Below, in pieces: positions 44,393-54,589 of a stretch of 64,000 nt of DNA. The notes under the pieces are model-generated. The model saw only the letters and a list, made by a program, of their open reading frames with translations. It was not told where the DNA came from and did not search any database. Positions within the stretch are counted from its first letter, which is position 1. Each line of letters opens with the position of its first letter. Source of the DNA: Macrostomum hystrix (taxonomy: Eukaryota > Platyhelminthes > Macrostomidae); assembly GCA_950097015.1 (NCBI GenBank), contig CATNEN010000008.1, positions 2,418,001 to 2,482,000 of the forward strand, written 5' to 3'. The position numbers and the translations under genes are program-made.

Positions 44393-44695
44393 TGTGATAG
44401 CTTAAGACTGAAGGCTGGCCAAGAATTGATTCACAAGAACGTAGCGAGCCAGTTGGAAGTTGCGGCTCCTTATATTATCGTTCTGTTCTATTTGACCCTA
44501 GGGCTTAGGGCACGGCTGGGCCCCGCGGGCCAGCCACCTCAACTAGCACGCAAGCCACGCGTGACACTGGTAAACAACTCAGCTTGCACTAAGAACCGAC
44601 AGACAAAAACAATCGATGGTAGCAGAGCCATAATACAAAGTGGTGCAGAGTGAACGCATTGAATAACATTCAAGAGTCCATTGAATAACATCACA
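44393..44695 (-). repeat. Gypsy 5' LTR
   Basis: 303 bp, identical to the other LTR. On the element strand it drives transcription toward lower coordinates. Followed immediately by the gag ATG and preceded on its other side by the CGTTA target duplication. Confidence 0.97.
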
Positions 44696-44700
44696 CGTTA

Positions 44701-44965
44701 CATTTGGCTCATATTAGAACACACAGTATTATTTTAAATTCACCACCGAAGGGCGAAATTTAGACCGAACGGAGAGTCGGGTTCCAACAAGGTTGTCAAA
44801 GGTCTCTAAAGGTGTTCCAAAGAGGTCCAACGATCTTGTCCGAAATGCCTCCGCACCACCTCCTTTTTATAGAGCCAAAGTCACGCACACACGCCGTGAT
44901 CGCGTGATCAGCCCGACCTTGACAGACAATCGGATCACGTGCTCCGCCAGCCGGACGGTGATTGG
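44701..44965 (-). promoter_or_regulatory. Possible minus-strand RNA polymerase II promoter or LTR-like sequence
   Basis: On the minus strand, in order: CCAATCAC, an E-box in GAGCACGTGATC, a second GATCACGCGATCACGG palindromic region, and a TATA box (CTCTATAAAAAGG) near 44860, followed by about 160 bp up to the Gypsy insertion. The order fits a promoter with a 5' leader, or the U3-R part of another LTR. What it drives is unclear because the Gypsy element now follows it. Confidence 0.35.
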
Positions 44966-44984
44966 TTTTTAAAGTACTCGTAGG

Positions 44985-46860
44985 GAGTGGGGTGGGCGCG
45001 TAGGATGATTAATGGTATAAAAACAGAGACAGGGAGATGACAAGCGCAAAAAAGAGATTTGATTTATTACTATAACAACATTGGGGGGCAGGAAGGAGGT
45101 GGGTGCGCATTGACAGGTGGGAATGCTTAATGGGCGAAGAGCAATGGAAAGGAGGGAGGTGGGTGAACGCTGGAAAATCGCAAAAGTCATAAATTAGGAA
45201 AATGGAGGAGGGTGTACGAATTTGACAGGAGAAGAACCCCTAAATGATAATGATTTACGACCGGAGGAGGGGTTGGTGTTCAAGGTCACAGGAAAAGTGG
45301 TGAGTCATCGCGAAGGGGAAGGGAGGGTGAATTATTGGAATAATTTATTGACTTGACTATCAACATCAGTGTGTCTACTGAAAACCAAGACAGTGCTGGA
45401 CAACAAGCGCACTTAGCAAGCGACAAAGACGGGCAGGCGACGAAGCTACTGTAGCTGTCCGACCGCCAATGGGGTCGGCACTGGCAGGCGGGGATCGATA
45501 CTATCTTGCTTGAAAATGCCAAGACCTGGACATTGACAACTACACTAGAGCAGTGCCCTCGGGCCTGCTACGAGAGCTTAATTCAACAACGATGCCCTGT
45601 TCGTGATGACTTTGCTGCGACCCCTCAAAAATTTTGCGCTATGCCAGCGGATTTAGAGAAAATCCTACTAGCCACTAAAAGAGCCACCGAAGCACTCGAC
45701 CGATTATTGAGCACTTTCTGATTAGGAGGGTTGACTTTTAGAAAAAGGCCAATTTTCTACCAAAATTTTTTTGCAGTCCCTGATTTATACTCGTAGAGCT
45801 GCCGTTTTAAGTTGAAAAACTGAAGATCAAGTTCCCATCCCCAGCGAATCTTTTGTGGTAATGTGGCAGCCGGGCTAGTAGTTGGTGCACCCAGCTAGCC
45901 CGGCGGTAAAGCTGATCAGGTGTGACTTACATATCACTATGCATGCGCACCTCCCGCTAACGCATATAAGAACTTAGTCCGAAATATAAATTAACTTGCT
46001 TGCTCAACTTCGATCGCAAGCCCCCTTAAGTACGATCGCTACCTGAATTAAATTCGCTTCAATAATGCATCCAAGTTTCTTAAATCACACACATTGCCTT
46101 TTGCAAACTAAAATTAGGCATTAATATTCAACTATTAAATTAACTTACCTAGTAAAGTGACGCAGCTTTAATCTACTGCAGCAAAATGGGATAGAAATAG
46201 CTGGCTCGAAACCATAGCTATTACTCTTCTGCAGCGTTTTAGCGATGTGATCAATATTTAAATTATTTCAATACCTGGCAGTGCTGACTTGCAACGATGT
46301 GTTGTAGCAACCATTTTATTTTGCTCTTCATACAAAATATTAAAACATCACTCTAGTCGGGGAGATAGTTTTAGCTCAAGCACGCGTAACTGATGAATCT
46401 CTGGCTGCTATGTACTCTTTATTTGTGCATGTCCCGACAGATAGATATTCACACAATTCAGTCTGCCCGGCGTGTTTCCACCCGCCTCTTTTAGCAACTG
46501 ACTAGCAAGTTTAGCCCCCCATCCAGGGAGCATAAGCAGAATTTCAGGATTTGTATAATCCCTCTTATTAAGCTTATAAAACTAATTAAATTGTTCCCCT
46601 CAATAAGCTAATAAGTTGCCATCCGATTAGCCCTAAACAGAATCACCTCTATGCTTGCAACCTAAGCAGACTAAAACCAACCCCTCGATATTAATTATTT
46701 TAGCTCGCAGAAAAAATAATGTCAATCAATCATGATTCCCCCTTGTCAAATCATGCAGCTTCTTTGATAATCCCTCTACATAGCATGCTACTCCCTTGAT
46801 AATTATTGCTACCCCTTCTATAAAATTTGCTGCCTAATCATGCTACCACCTTCTATCTAT
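44985..46860. other. Unannotated region
   Basis: No gene recognised. 45060-45330 has G/A-rich repeats of GGAGGNGGG type. A 71-codon plus-strand ORF (45506-45721) with ACYESLIQQRC and LLATKRATEALDRLL may be an exon, but has no recognisable partner. At 45868-45903 GCCGGGCTAG and CTAGCCCGGC form a perfect 10-bp stem with a 16-base loop. The rest is AT-rich. Confidence 0.4.
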
Positions 46861-46870
46861 CTATCTATCT

Positions 46871-47217
46871 GCAGGGGGGCCCGGGGCACTTGTCGCACAA
46901 GCGACGGAGCGGCACGCCCCCAGACCGGCGAACTAGGCGCTTTTGCGCCCATCGCGCCGCCTCCCCTGAGCAGGCACCACACACAGCAGCACAGACCAGC
47001 CGGGGAGGGCAGGAGGCACCCAGAATAGGCAGCAGTGTCCCCCACCCCCGCCCCAAACGCACAGAGCAGACCAAGCCAGGGCGGAAGGCTGATAAGAAAT
47101 CAGTCCTCAGGGGGGGGGGCCGGGTGATGAGTGTACACTTATCCAATCGCGCTGACGGAATTCCAGAGAACGCGCGGCGGTGTACACCCGCCCTCCAGCA
47201 GCCACCCCCGCAATGCT
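46871..47217 (-). repeat. Dispersed GC-rich element D, copy 2
   Basis: Inverted homologue of 21527-21858. Its 3' end (on the minus strand) is GGGCCCCCCTGCAG followed by a short ATAG repeat at 46854-46870. Both ends of the homology coincide approximately with the ends of the GC-rich block, so this is a discrete element. Confidence 0.85.
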
Positions 47218-47219
47218 AC

Positions 47220-48490
47220 CACCTTAGCAATCCATGCTACCTCTTCAATAATTTATGCTATACCCTCTCACTAATTTATGCTACTCGGTCGATTAATCAT
47301 GGCATGCTACCCCTTTCTTTGCATAAAATTTAGCTTTCATGTACTCGTAGCTAACCGAAAGCGCTTACATTTAAATTCGTACCCAATTAAAGCCTAATAA
47401 AGAATAAAATAGAAACAGTGATCTATTATTAAAAGAGTAAGTCATGACAAAAGATTAGAAGAAAAGAAGGAGTAAAAAATAACAAAACTGATGCTGAAAT
47501 TCGACTTGCATTCTGCAAAAAATACTTAACTTCGGAGCTAGATGAAAAGAAAGATCTCTGGGGTCTGCATACGAGGCTCCCAGGGTCTCCCGGTGGGCCA
47601 ATAAAAGATCGGTTGTTGCCATGACCGTGTGACACCCAGGGGGCTCAGCAAGCCATGCTATAGCTGGTTGAGGCGGTGTGATATGACAATATATTTGATC
47701 ATTAGATTGAATAGCCAACTAAAACCATGCACCGCATTCGCTCTGAGGACACGTATATACGTACGTTTACTCGAGTCGTCCTTTGCTATATTCACCTAAC
47801 TAAACTAATCTTACAAATCCCTCTCTACGGCCTCTCATTCACCATCTCCATATCCTCTTCCTGCGTGCTTCTTAAAATTTATTGTATCCGGGCAAAAAAT
47901 AAGAAGGAAATCTTAACAGGAGCATACAAAGAGCTTGCACAACTAAAGCACAACTAAATTAAGCGTTTGGACATAAAATGTATACTCTCGTCATTGCATA
48001 GGTTTATGAAATTCCCGCTTTTTATGATTATTAAAAATGTTTTGATTACTTTGTTTTATTATTTAAATTAATGCTTATGTTTTTACAAAAGTTCTAGTAA
48101 GACACACACTGATATTTGTTTAAATGTAGTACATCGATATTTCTTTGCACCAATTTGAATCAATGGCGGCGACGTGGAGAACAAATATTAATTAAGACAC
48201 AACGTTATAATCATTTGCGAAAATTGTTAAGCAGCTGAACTACTTTTTATTCGTTTGTGTCAACCGAACCGTGCACAAATATCTGGCAAACATTCCTGAA
48301 TGCTCAATTACTTAATTCATACATTTACAGGTAGACGATACTCAGTAGCATTACGCGAGAAGTATTTATAAAGATGAAAAAATAAGAATTAAGAATTTCA
48401 CTTACAACCCACCAGCCATTATTAAAAAATCATCTCTAACTGCACTGAGTACTTTTTTCGACTGAAACTTTTGTATTCAAGAAAAAAATA
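47220..48490. other. AT-rich region upstream of endophilin-B
   Basis: No gene recognised. It contains the presumed endophilin-B promoter. A splice-acceptor-like TTGTATTCAAG lies 10 bases before the ATG at 48491. Confidence 0.4.
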
Positions 48491-51400
48491 ATGGACTTCA
48501 AAAGACTTACTGGTGGAATTACATCTTCTATAAACCGAGCAGTTCAGGTAGGATTAATATTATGACACCAGAATTATATGTAGAATTCATATACATATTG
48601 TGAAATTATATTGTTATATTTAATTATATAGCAAAATATTTGCATCATGTGCATATATTTAATAAAAGTATGGTATTCTAGCTATTCAACATAGAATTAT
48701 ATTTTTGGCTTAGCTTTTCTTAATAGAACAGTTATATATTTTTTCTATTATATAATATTATTGTTAATATTATTATATATTATTATTTTTATTATTATTA
48801 TATTAATTCTATTATATAATCTTCTAATGTATAATTTATTATTCTTTTAGCATAGTTATATACTCGTACTATGCTATAATTTAGTTGACAAAAGCTATAA
48901 GGAGATGGCTATTAAAAAAATCTTAAATGCATACTTTCACTGTAAATCCTGTGAGTTTGAGTGAACAATGTAAATATGTTTGTTTTTTTAATTATAAAAT
49001 AAGCACTTTCGGAAGCCCTTCAAAAAAAAATACACTACACTGCTCCTGTATCAGTTCTATATTTTTCGCCTGTTAAAAAATTACTAGAATAATTTTGGGC
49101 CAACAACAAACGATCATGCTTTAAAAATCCCAATTCCAACCTGATTCTGGTACTCGTTTAACAGCTGGGTGATCTGAAGTAATCCGTTGTTGATTGAAGA
49201 CACAACATAAAGACACAACTATTGTTGTCTGGAATCCAATCTACGACCTTAAAGTCGTGAGTCCGTCGCTTTCGACTGAAGGCTGATCGTGGCGCTTTTT
49301 AATTTATTGTTATCTATTAACAGTAGGACTACCAAGCCATTTTGCCGTCCGTTTTTATACCAAGGGGGGAGAATTCCCCCCCCTGAAAATGTTTTCGCCA
49401 GCGCCTGAATGCTTTGGTGGTGACTGATTGGTTGACAGACTAGTCGAGGGTGTCCTGTCGTTGAGCTGCGCCTAACAGTTAGGCTTGAACAGTGAAATTG
49501 GAGAAATTCGCGTCAGGGTGTCCATAGTAGCCTAGTTCCACCTGTTGTAGCTCTTGAAGGTCTAGATAGATAAGAGAGATAGATCTAGATAAAGGTCGGT
49601 GACCGCCGAAGTCGGAGATGATGCAGGAACATTAGGGTGACGTGCTGATAAAGTTTGAAGGTCTGGAAAGGCCGCACTGAGGCGCAGTGCAAATTCGTGT
49701 ATAGGGGTGTATGAAATACACTAGCTCTTATGGGAAACATCGGACCTTCGGCCAGAAAAATTGAATATCTCGACGTTCTGAAGAGCTGGCGACTTGTTTC
49801 TTGTTTCAAAAGATGCGCAACAAAAAGTTGGCCCGTGTTCTTGAGTTTCGTGTGCTTGCATTGTTCCGTTCGGGTGCAGCAAAAAAAATTGTCAGGGGGG
49901 GGAATTCCCCCCCTTGGTAGTTCTACTGTTAATGAGCTAATAAAAGTGGCTAGCATCTACAAACGCATCCGCCCCTGTGCATCGCCCAGTTAACAGAGGA
50001 GAAACTCGGTCAGGCAGAGCGCACCGAGTATGACACTGAGTTCGAATCCCTCCTGTTGCTAGCCGACCGCTCGGAGAAGTGGACGGAGCGCATGGCCAAG
50101 GCGGCCGAGGCTGTGATGCAGCCCAACCCAGCGTACAGGGTGGAAGACTATCTGTGCGACAAGCTGGACACGGCCGGCCGGCGTCGGGATCGTCCGACGC
50201 CGTTGGAGGAGTTCGGCAGCGCCCTGGTGGCTGCTGGCACCGAGCTTGGCGGCATCGGCGTCGACAGCGGCAGCGGCGGCGGAGGGCTTCGGTTCTCTGC
50301 TCAGGTTGCTCGCTAAAGCTTTTTCAGCCAAAAAACCAAACACTTTTGTGCAAAAAACTGAATAGATAAAAGTAGATTGTTGTGTATGGCTGCCCAGTCC
50401 ATGAACTGGTGGACCACCTCACCCACGCAAATTTCTAGCAAGCCAGATGCACTGTCGGGGGTTGAATGGCAGAGCGGTTAACGCGTTTGGTTCTCGCACC
50501 AAGGTCCTGAGCTCGATTCCGCGGCGAGGCCGTATTCATTTGGGATGTAGCGGGGGAGAGAAGGCTTGTGGTCTTGTCGTGTAATTTGCTCCCTTGAGGG
50601 TCAACCAAGGTACAGTGAGAGAGTGTACACTGCCTGACGATGAAAAAGTCATGACACATCAGACTGTGTGCCTGAGTACAGTATCTGTGTGCGTGTGTGC
50701 CTAGGACTCAGCGAATGGCCTCCTCTATGGCTGCGGGTCTAGTGTCACTAAATGATGTGCCAGTACCCGCAGCCCGCAATGCAAGTTATTATATATTCTT
50801 ATTACTAATGAACTGTCAACGAAATATGGAATGAGCATTTGAATTTCAGCAAATTAATGAATCCTTTTTGCTGAACATCCCGAAGACCACATCAAACGGT
50901 GCAGCGGCCACGGCGCGCTATTCTTGCTGCCTGAGCCAGGCCGGCCACGCTGAGCTGCGCCTCGCTCAGCTGGAGGCCGAATTTGCTGCCACCTGCGGCG
51001 CCGCCTTCGTTAAGCCGCTGCGCGATCATTTGGCCGGCGATGCGCGCTCGTTGAAACGCGAACGACGTCTGCTGGAGAACTTCCGGCTGGATCTGGACTC
51101 GGCTAGGACTAGGCTACGGCGATCCGGTGACGATGCGTCAAGGAGATCGGTGAGACCACATGGGAGATGCGAGATGAAGTAGTCTCATGTGTTTTTGTAT
51201 CTTGCCTTAAATCTTGGACTTAAATCTTGCCGATATGTATCGAAAAATGCCAGGCGGAACTTGAGTGCGACAAGATGGAGGCGGAGTTTGAGCAGCAGCT
51301 GCGGGTCACGCGTCTGCTGTTGGAGGGCATTAATGCTACTCACGTGAGAATATTGCCGGGGATAAACTGTTTTGCTTGCTGGCACGCTGTCGCTGTTTTA

Positions 51401-52339
51401 GCTTTATGGAATACGGTTAGAAATTAAGTAATCAGTCTAGGATTTATGTAATCCGTTTAGGATTTAAGATGAGGAGGAGGTAGAGGAGGTTGTAGTCTAG
51501 TGGTTAGAGCGTCGGACTCACGACCTGAAGGTGGTGGGTTCATTTCCCGACTGCATTGGAACAATCTGTGTCTTTTAGCAAGACGCTTAACTCTGCATTG
51601 CTTCAGTTCACCCAGCTGTTAAATGGGTTCCAGCATCAGCTGGGGTAATTGAGGGTGGGTGAGGCGTCCCTCCAGTCCATGGACTGAACAGCCGTACGCA
51701 GCCTTCAGATGCGCTACGCAATAGCTGCGGCTGTGCTGTCGGCTGCACATCTGGCCCGATTGGGGCAGGTGTAATCGATTGTTATTATTATCATTATGAG
51801 GATTTAAGTAATCGGTTTAGGATTTCGATAACGTTCTTTGAATTTAGGTAATCTGTCTAGGATTTAGGTAATCTGTTTAGGATTTAGGTAATCTGTTTAG
51901 GATTTAGGTAATCTGTCTAGGATTTAGGTAATCTGTTTAGGATTTAGGTAATCTGTTTAGGATTTAGGTAATCTGTCTAGGTTTGGATTTTTTGATCCGT
52001 TTTATAATTCAGACCGTCCATTTAGTTTTTAGGATAGGAGCAAAGATTAGGATAAAGATAATCCGCTTAATATTCTCTGATTAGCTCATTGCCCTTCCAC
52101 AAATCAGGACTATCACCTGAACTGTTTGAACGAGCTAATCGCAGCTCAAATCAAATATCACTCGGAGAGTGCCGATCGGCTGAAACAGCTCCGCCAGCAA
52201 ATGGAGAGCAAGGTTTGCCGAACTGTGAATTGCTATTTTGACGTTTGCCTACTTACAGTAAACGTAACGTAAATGAAACGTAAAACGATCTCCTTTTTAC
52301 CATTTTTTGCAGGAGGCCGGCAGTGATTGGTCAGACTAA
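48491..52339 (+). CDS. SH3GLB1: Endophilin-B (SH3GLB/Bif-1) homologue, BAR domain only, six exons
   Basis: Endophilin-B proteins bend membranes through a BAR domain and act in mitochondrial and autophagic membrane dynamics. Exons: 48491-48547, 49990-50304, 50850-51149, 51254-51343, 52108-52212, 52313-52339, all phase 0, 297 aa. Exon 1 gives MDFKRLTGGITSSINRAVQ. Exon 2 begins LTEEKLGQAERTEYD and has WTERMAKAAEAVMQPNP and AAGTELGG. Exon 3 has VKPLRDHL, RSLKRERRLLENFRLDLDSA. Exon 4 has RVTRLLLEGINATH. Exon 5 is the final BAR helix. Each matches human SH3GLB1 in order. The last exon adds only EAGSDWSD and a stop, so the SH3 domain (about 60 residues in human) is absent; no SH3 exon is seen downstream to 55 kb. 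Exon 2 ends in a Gly/Ser-rich insert. Introns hold a MITE and three SINEs. Confidence 0.94.
49125..49305 (-). mobile_element. Diverged family B SINE, inverted, endophilin-B intron 1
   Basis: On the minus strand: GACGGACTCACGACTTTAAG and TTGGATTCCAGAC (tRNA-like head), then ATCACCCAGCTGTTAAACGA and GTACCAGAATCAGGTTGG, matching the central domain of family B. Confidence 0.75.
49321..49928. mobile_element. TTAA-flanked MITE, 608 bp, endophilin-B intron 1
   Basis: Terminal inverted repeats CAGTAGGACTACCAAG and CTTGGTAGTTCTACTG (one mismatch) sit directly inside TTAA on both sides (49317-49320, 49929-49932). Each end also has a subterminal palindrome, GGGGGAGAATTCCCCCC type. No transposase is present. 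TTAA targets suggest piggyBac-type mobilisation; a Tc1/mariner reading (TA target) is possible. Confidence 0.8.
50455..50785 (+). mobile_element. SINE family C, copy 3, complete, endophilin-B intron 2
   Basis: Best-preserved family C copy. The tRNA-Leu/Ser-like head has AATGGCAGAGCGGTTAACGC and B box GAGCTCGATTCCGC, followed by GGCGAGGCCGTATTCATTTG, GTGTACACTGCCTGACGATG and GTCTAGTGTCACTAAATGAT, and an AT-rich tail (TTATTATATATTCTTATTAC). Confidence 0.92.
51488..51800 (+). mobile_element. SINE family B, endophilin-B intron 4
   Basis: Head GTTGTAGTCTAGTGGTTAGA with B box GGGTTCATTTCCCG; central CACCCAGCTGTTAAATGGGT; 3' part CAGTCCATGGACTGAACAGC and GGGGCAGGTGTAATCGATTG; tail (ATT)n. Closely similar to 18418-18720. 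Confidence 0.92.
51822..51985. repeat. 20-bp tandem repeat, about 8 copies, intronic
   Basis: Units of GATTTAGGTAATCTGTTTAG (variant CTGTCTAG). Single related units lie on the other side of the SINE at 51420-51470, so the SINE inserted into an existing array. Confidence 0.93.
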
Positions 52340-52810
52340 CTGACAGTCGCAAATTTTCTAAACATACTAAATCTAACAGTTTATTCAGTGCTTTAAACTT
52401 CTAGAACGTGTTTGTTTATCTGCGTACATTTTCGCTCACGTCTTCCATGTGTTGCGCAATATCAAGAATCTCTCATCTTTAAGCGATCTCCTTTTAGTAG
52501 AAGTAGTTGTATGTAACGGATATTTTTAACTCCTTTTGTCTAAAAATTTGTCGAAAATGCCAAAAACTAGCCAAAGTTTTCCTTACGCTAACTGTAAATG
52601 CTAGTAACCTGTATAGGGTTTGTTCGTTTTTTTACGATTTTGTTTTTAAACGACAGTATTTGACATTTTTATCAGATTGTGACGGTTCTGCTGTCTGTTG
52701 CTAAACAGTAAAAATACAAAAAAGTTTTTTGTCGAAAAAATTACAACACGTTTCTCTAAAGATTTAGCTTTTTTATTCAGAAACCTGATTGTATAATAAA
52801 AATGGAATTT
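52340..52810. other. Endophilin-B 3' flank
   Basis: AT-rich 3' untranslated or intergenic sequence, with AATAAAA at 52795-52801 as a possible polyadenylation signal. No other gene seen. Confidence 0.4.
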
Positions 52811-52843
52811 TTCACGCTAATTTAGCCCACAGATCCTATATAC

Positions 52844-53966
52844 CAGGGGTCGGCAAACTCCGGCCCACGGGCCAGATGCGGCCCTCGAAGCTCCCAAATC
52901 CGGCCCGTTGCCCCTTCTGACATCTATAGTGTCCTGTTTCATCTCTCCCCTGTCTAATCTCTCCTGTGTCTCATCTCTCCCCTGTCTAATCTCTCCTGTG
53001 TCTCATCTCTCCAGTGTCTCATCTCTCCTGTGTCTAATCTCTCCCGTGTCTCATCTCTCTTGTGTCTAATCTCTCCCGTGTCTTATCTCTCCCGTATCTC
53101 ATCTCTCCTGTGTCTAATCTCTCCCGTGTCTTATCTCTCCTGTGTCTCTTCTCTCCCGTGTCTCATCTCTCCCCTGTCTAATCTCGCCTGTGTCTCATCT
53201 CTCCCGTGTCTAATCTCTCCTGTGTCTAATCTCTCCCGTGTCTCATCTCTCCCCTGTCTAATCTCTCCTGTGTCTCATCTCTCCCCTGTCTAATCTCTCC
53301 TGTGTCTCATCTCTCCCGTGTCTCTTCTCTCCCGTGTCTTATCTCTCCCGTGTCTCATCTCTCCTGTGTCTAATCTCTCCCGTGTCTCATCTCTCTTGTG
53401 TCTAATCTCTCCCGTGTCTTATCTCTCCCGTATCTCATCTCTCCTGTGTCTAATCTCTCCCGTGTCTTATCTCTCCTGTGTCTCTTCTCTCCCGTGTCTC
53501 ATCTCTCCCCTGTCTAATCTCGCCTGTGTCTTATCTCTCCCGTGTCTAATCTCTCCTGTGTCTAATCTCTCCCGTGTCTCATCTCTCCCCTGTCTAATAT
53601 CTCCTGTGTCTCATCTCTCCCGTGTCTCATCTCTTCCGTGTCTCATCTCTCCCGTGTCTCTTCTCTCCCGTGTCTCATCTCTCCCCTGTCTAATCTCGCC
53701 TGTGTCTCATCTCTCCCGTGTCTAATCTCTCCTGTGTCTAATCTCTCCCGTGTCTCATCTCTCCCCTGTCTAATATCTCCTGTGTCTCATCTCTCCCGTG
53801 TCTCATCTCTTCCGTGTCTCATCTCTCCCGTGTCTCATCTCTCCCGTGTCTCATCTCTCCCGTGTCTCATCTCTCCCCTATCTCATATTTATACAGTCAA
53901 TGCGGCCCGCTGTCGTCTTTTAGGTTCTCTCTTTGGCCCGCCAGCAAATAAGTTTGCCTACCCCTG
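52844..53966. mobile_element. Non-autonomous hAT element (copy 2), 1,123 bp
   Basis: Exact 8-bp target duplication CTATATAC (52836-52843, 53967-53974). Terminal inverted repeats: CAGGGGTCGGCAAACT and, on the right, AGTTTGCCTACCCCTG (one mismatch), the usual hAT terminus. Near-end blocks GGGCCAGATGCGGCCCTCGA and ATGCGGCCCGCTGTCGTCTT are shared with copy 1 at 15004-15998. The interior is a 16-bp minisatellite. No transposase is present. Confidence 0.95.
52925..53882. repeat. 16-bp minisatellite inside hAT copy 2, about 60 copies
   Basis: Units of TCTCATCTCTCCCGTG with variants TCTAATCTCTCCTGTG and TCTTATCTCTCC. A block of roughly 300 bp starting near 53030 recurs from about 53350 with the same variant order, showing segmental duplication within the array. 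Confidence 0.95.
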
Positions 53967-54059
53967 CTATATACACTAGATGGTTCACTCAGAGGCTAAT
54001 GGAAGTGAACCATCCAGTGTAAATAGGATCTGTGGACTTAACTGGCGTGCAAAATGGTA

Positions 54060-54588
54060 TAGTATTTATTAAAAGTACAATCAAGAGACTCTACACGACC
54101 GTTACAGATCAGGGGTTTCAGTAAAAAAGTTTAATTCGCCATTTTTACTCAGCTCTAACTTGGAGGTAGCTTGAATGACAGAAAATAATATTGCGAGCCA
54201 TAACGAGTATGAACAAATGAACTATTAAATTTGTTGAACTGATCGTCGTCTTAATAATCTAGAATTAGTTTTTTCAGAAAGGAAAATGCCACAATGGGTT
54301 ACATGAGGAGGGTGACACGATTTTGGTGAAAAAGCGATCGTAGGGACCAAAATGGATAAGTAATCACAAAGGGGAATAAAATACACGATGAGATGGCTGT
54401 TGTCTTGTCTGTTAGTCAATAGCTTAGCAGGCGGCTGTGAATCAATTTCAGTCAAATCCACGTTGGCTGCACGTTTCTCAATTGAAGCTCTGAAAAATAC
54501 CGGGGGTATAATATGCTTTTGATATTGAGCCACAGTAGAAATATCACGGGGATATATCAAACACAATTCTCTTTTTTCTTTATCTCCC
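54060..54588. other. Unannotated region
   Basis: No gene recognised. A 124-codon minus-strand frame (54225-54599) has no recognisable similarity or splice context and is probably chance. Confidence 0.35.
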
Positions 54589-54589
54589 A

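Larger units (their letters stand above)
40073..44695 (-). mobile_element. Gypsy (Metaviridae-type) LTR retrotransposon, full length, very young
   Basis: 4,623 bp, minus strand, flanked by a 5-bp target duplication CGTTA (40068-40072 and 44696-44700). The LTRs are 303 bp, start TGTGAT and end ATCACA, and look identical base for base, so insertion is recent. Just inside the 5' LTR the sequence AATGGCGACGAG supplies a plausible primer-binding site (TGGCGACGAG, fitting the 3' end of an animal tRNA-Ser(GCU) plus CCA), and the gag ATG lies within it. A polypurine tract (AGAGGGGAGA) abuts the 3' LTR. Pol order is protease, RT, RNase H, integrase, as in Gypsy. No envelope gene is present. The insertion interrupts the sequence between SINE C copy 2 and a TATA-containing region at 44701-44965. 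Confidence 0.98.
52810..54055. repeat. Older palindrome split by a hAT insertion
   Basis: The left arm 52812-52843 plus 53975-53990 and the right arm 54003-54055 are inverted copies: CCCACAGATCCTATATAC...ACTAGATGGTTCACT faces AGTGAACCATCCAGTGTAAA and TAGGATCTGTGG. Removing the hAT element and one target duplication restores a continuous hairpin with about 50-bp arms. Confidence 0.82.

Noticed and set aside
45506-45721. 71-codon plus-strand ORF with several Cys
   Set aside because: Starts with a plausible ATG-like context but has no recognisable similarity, partner exon or regulatory support.
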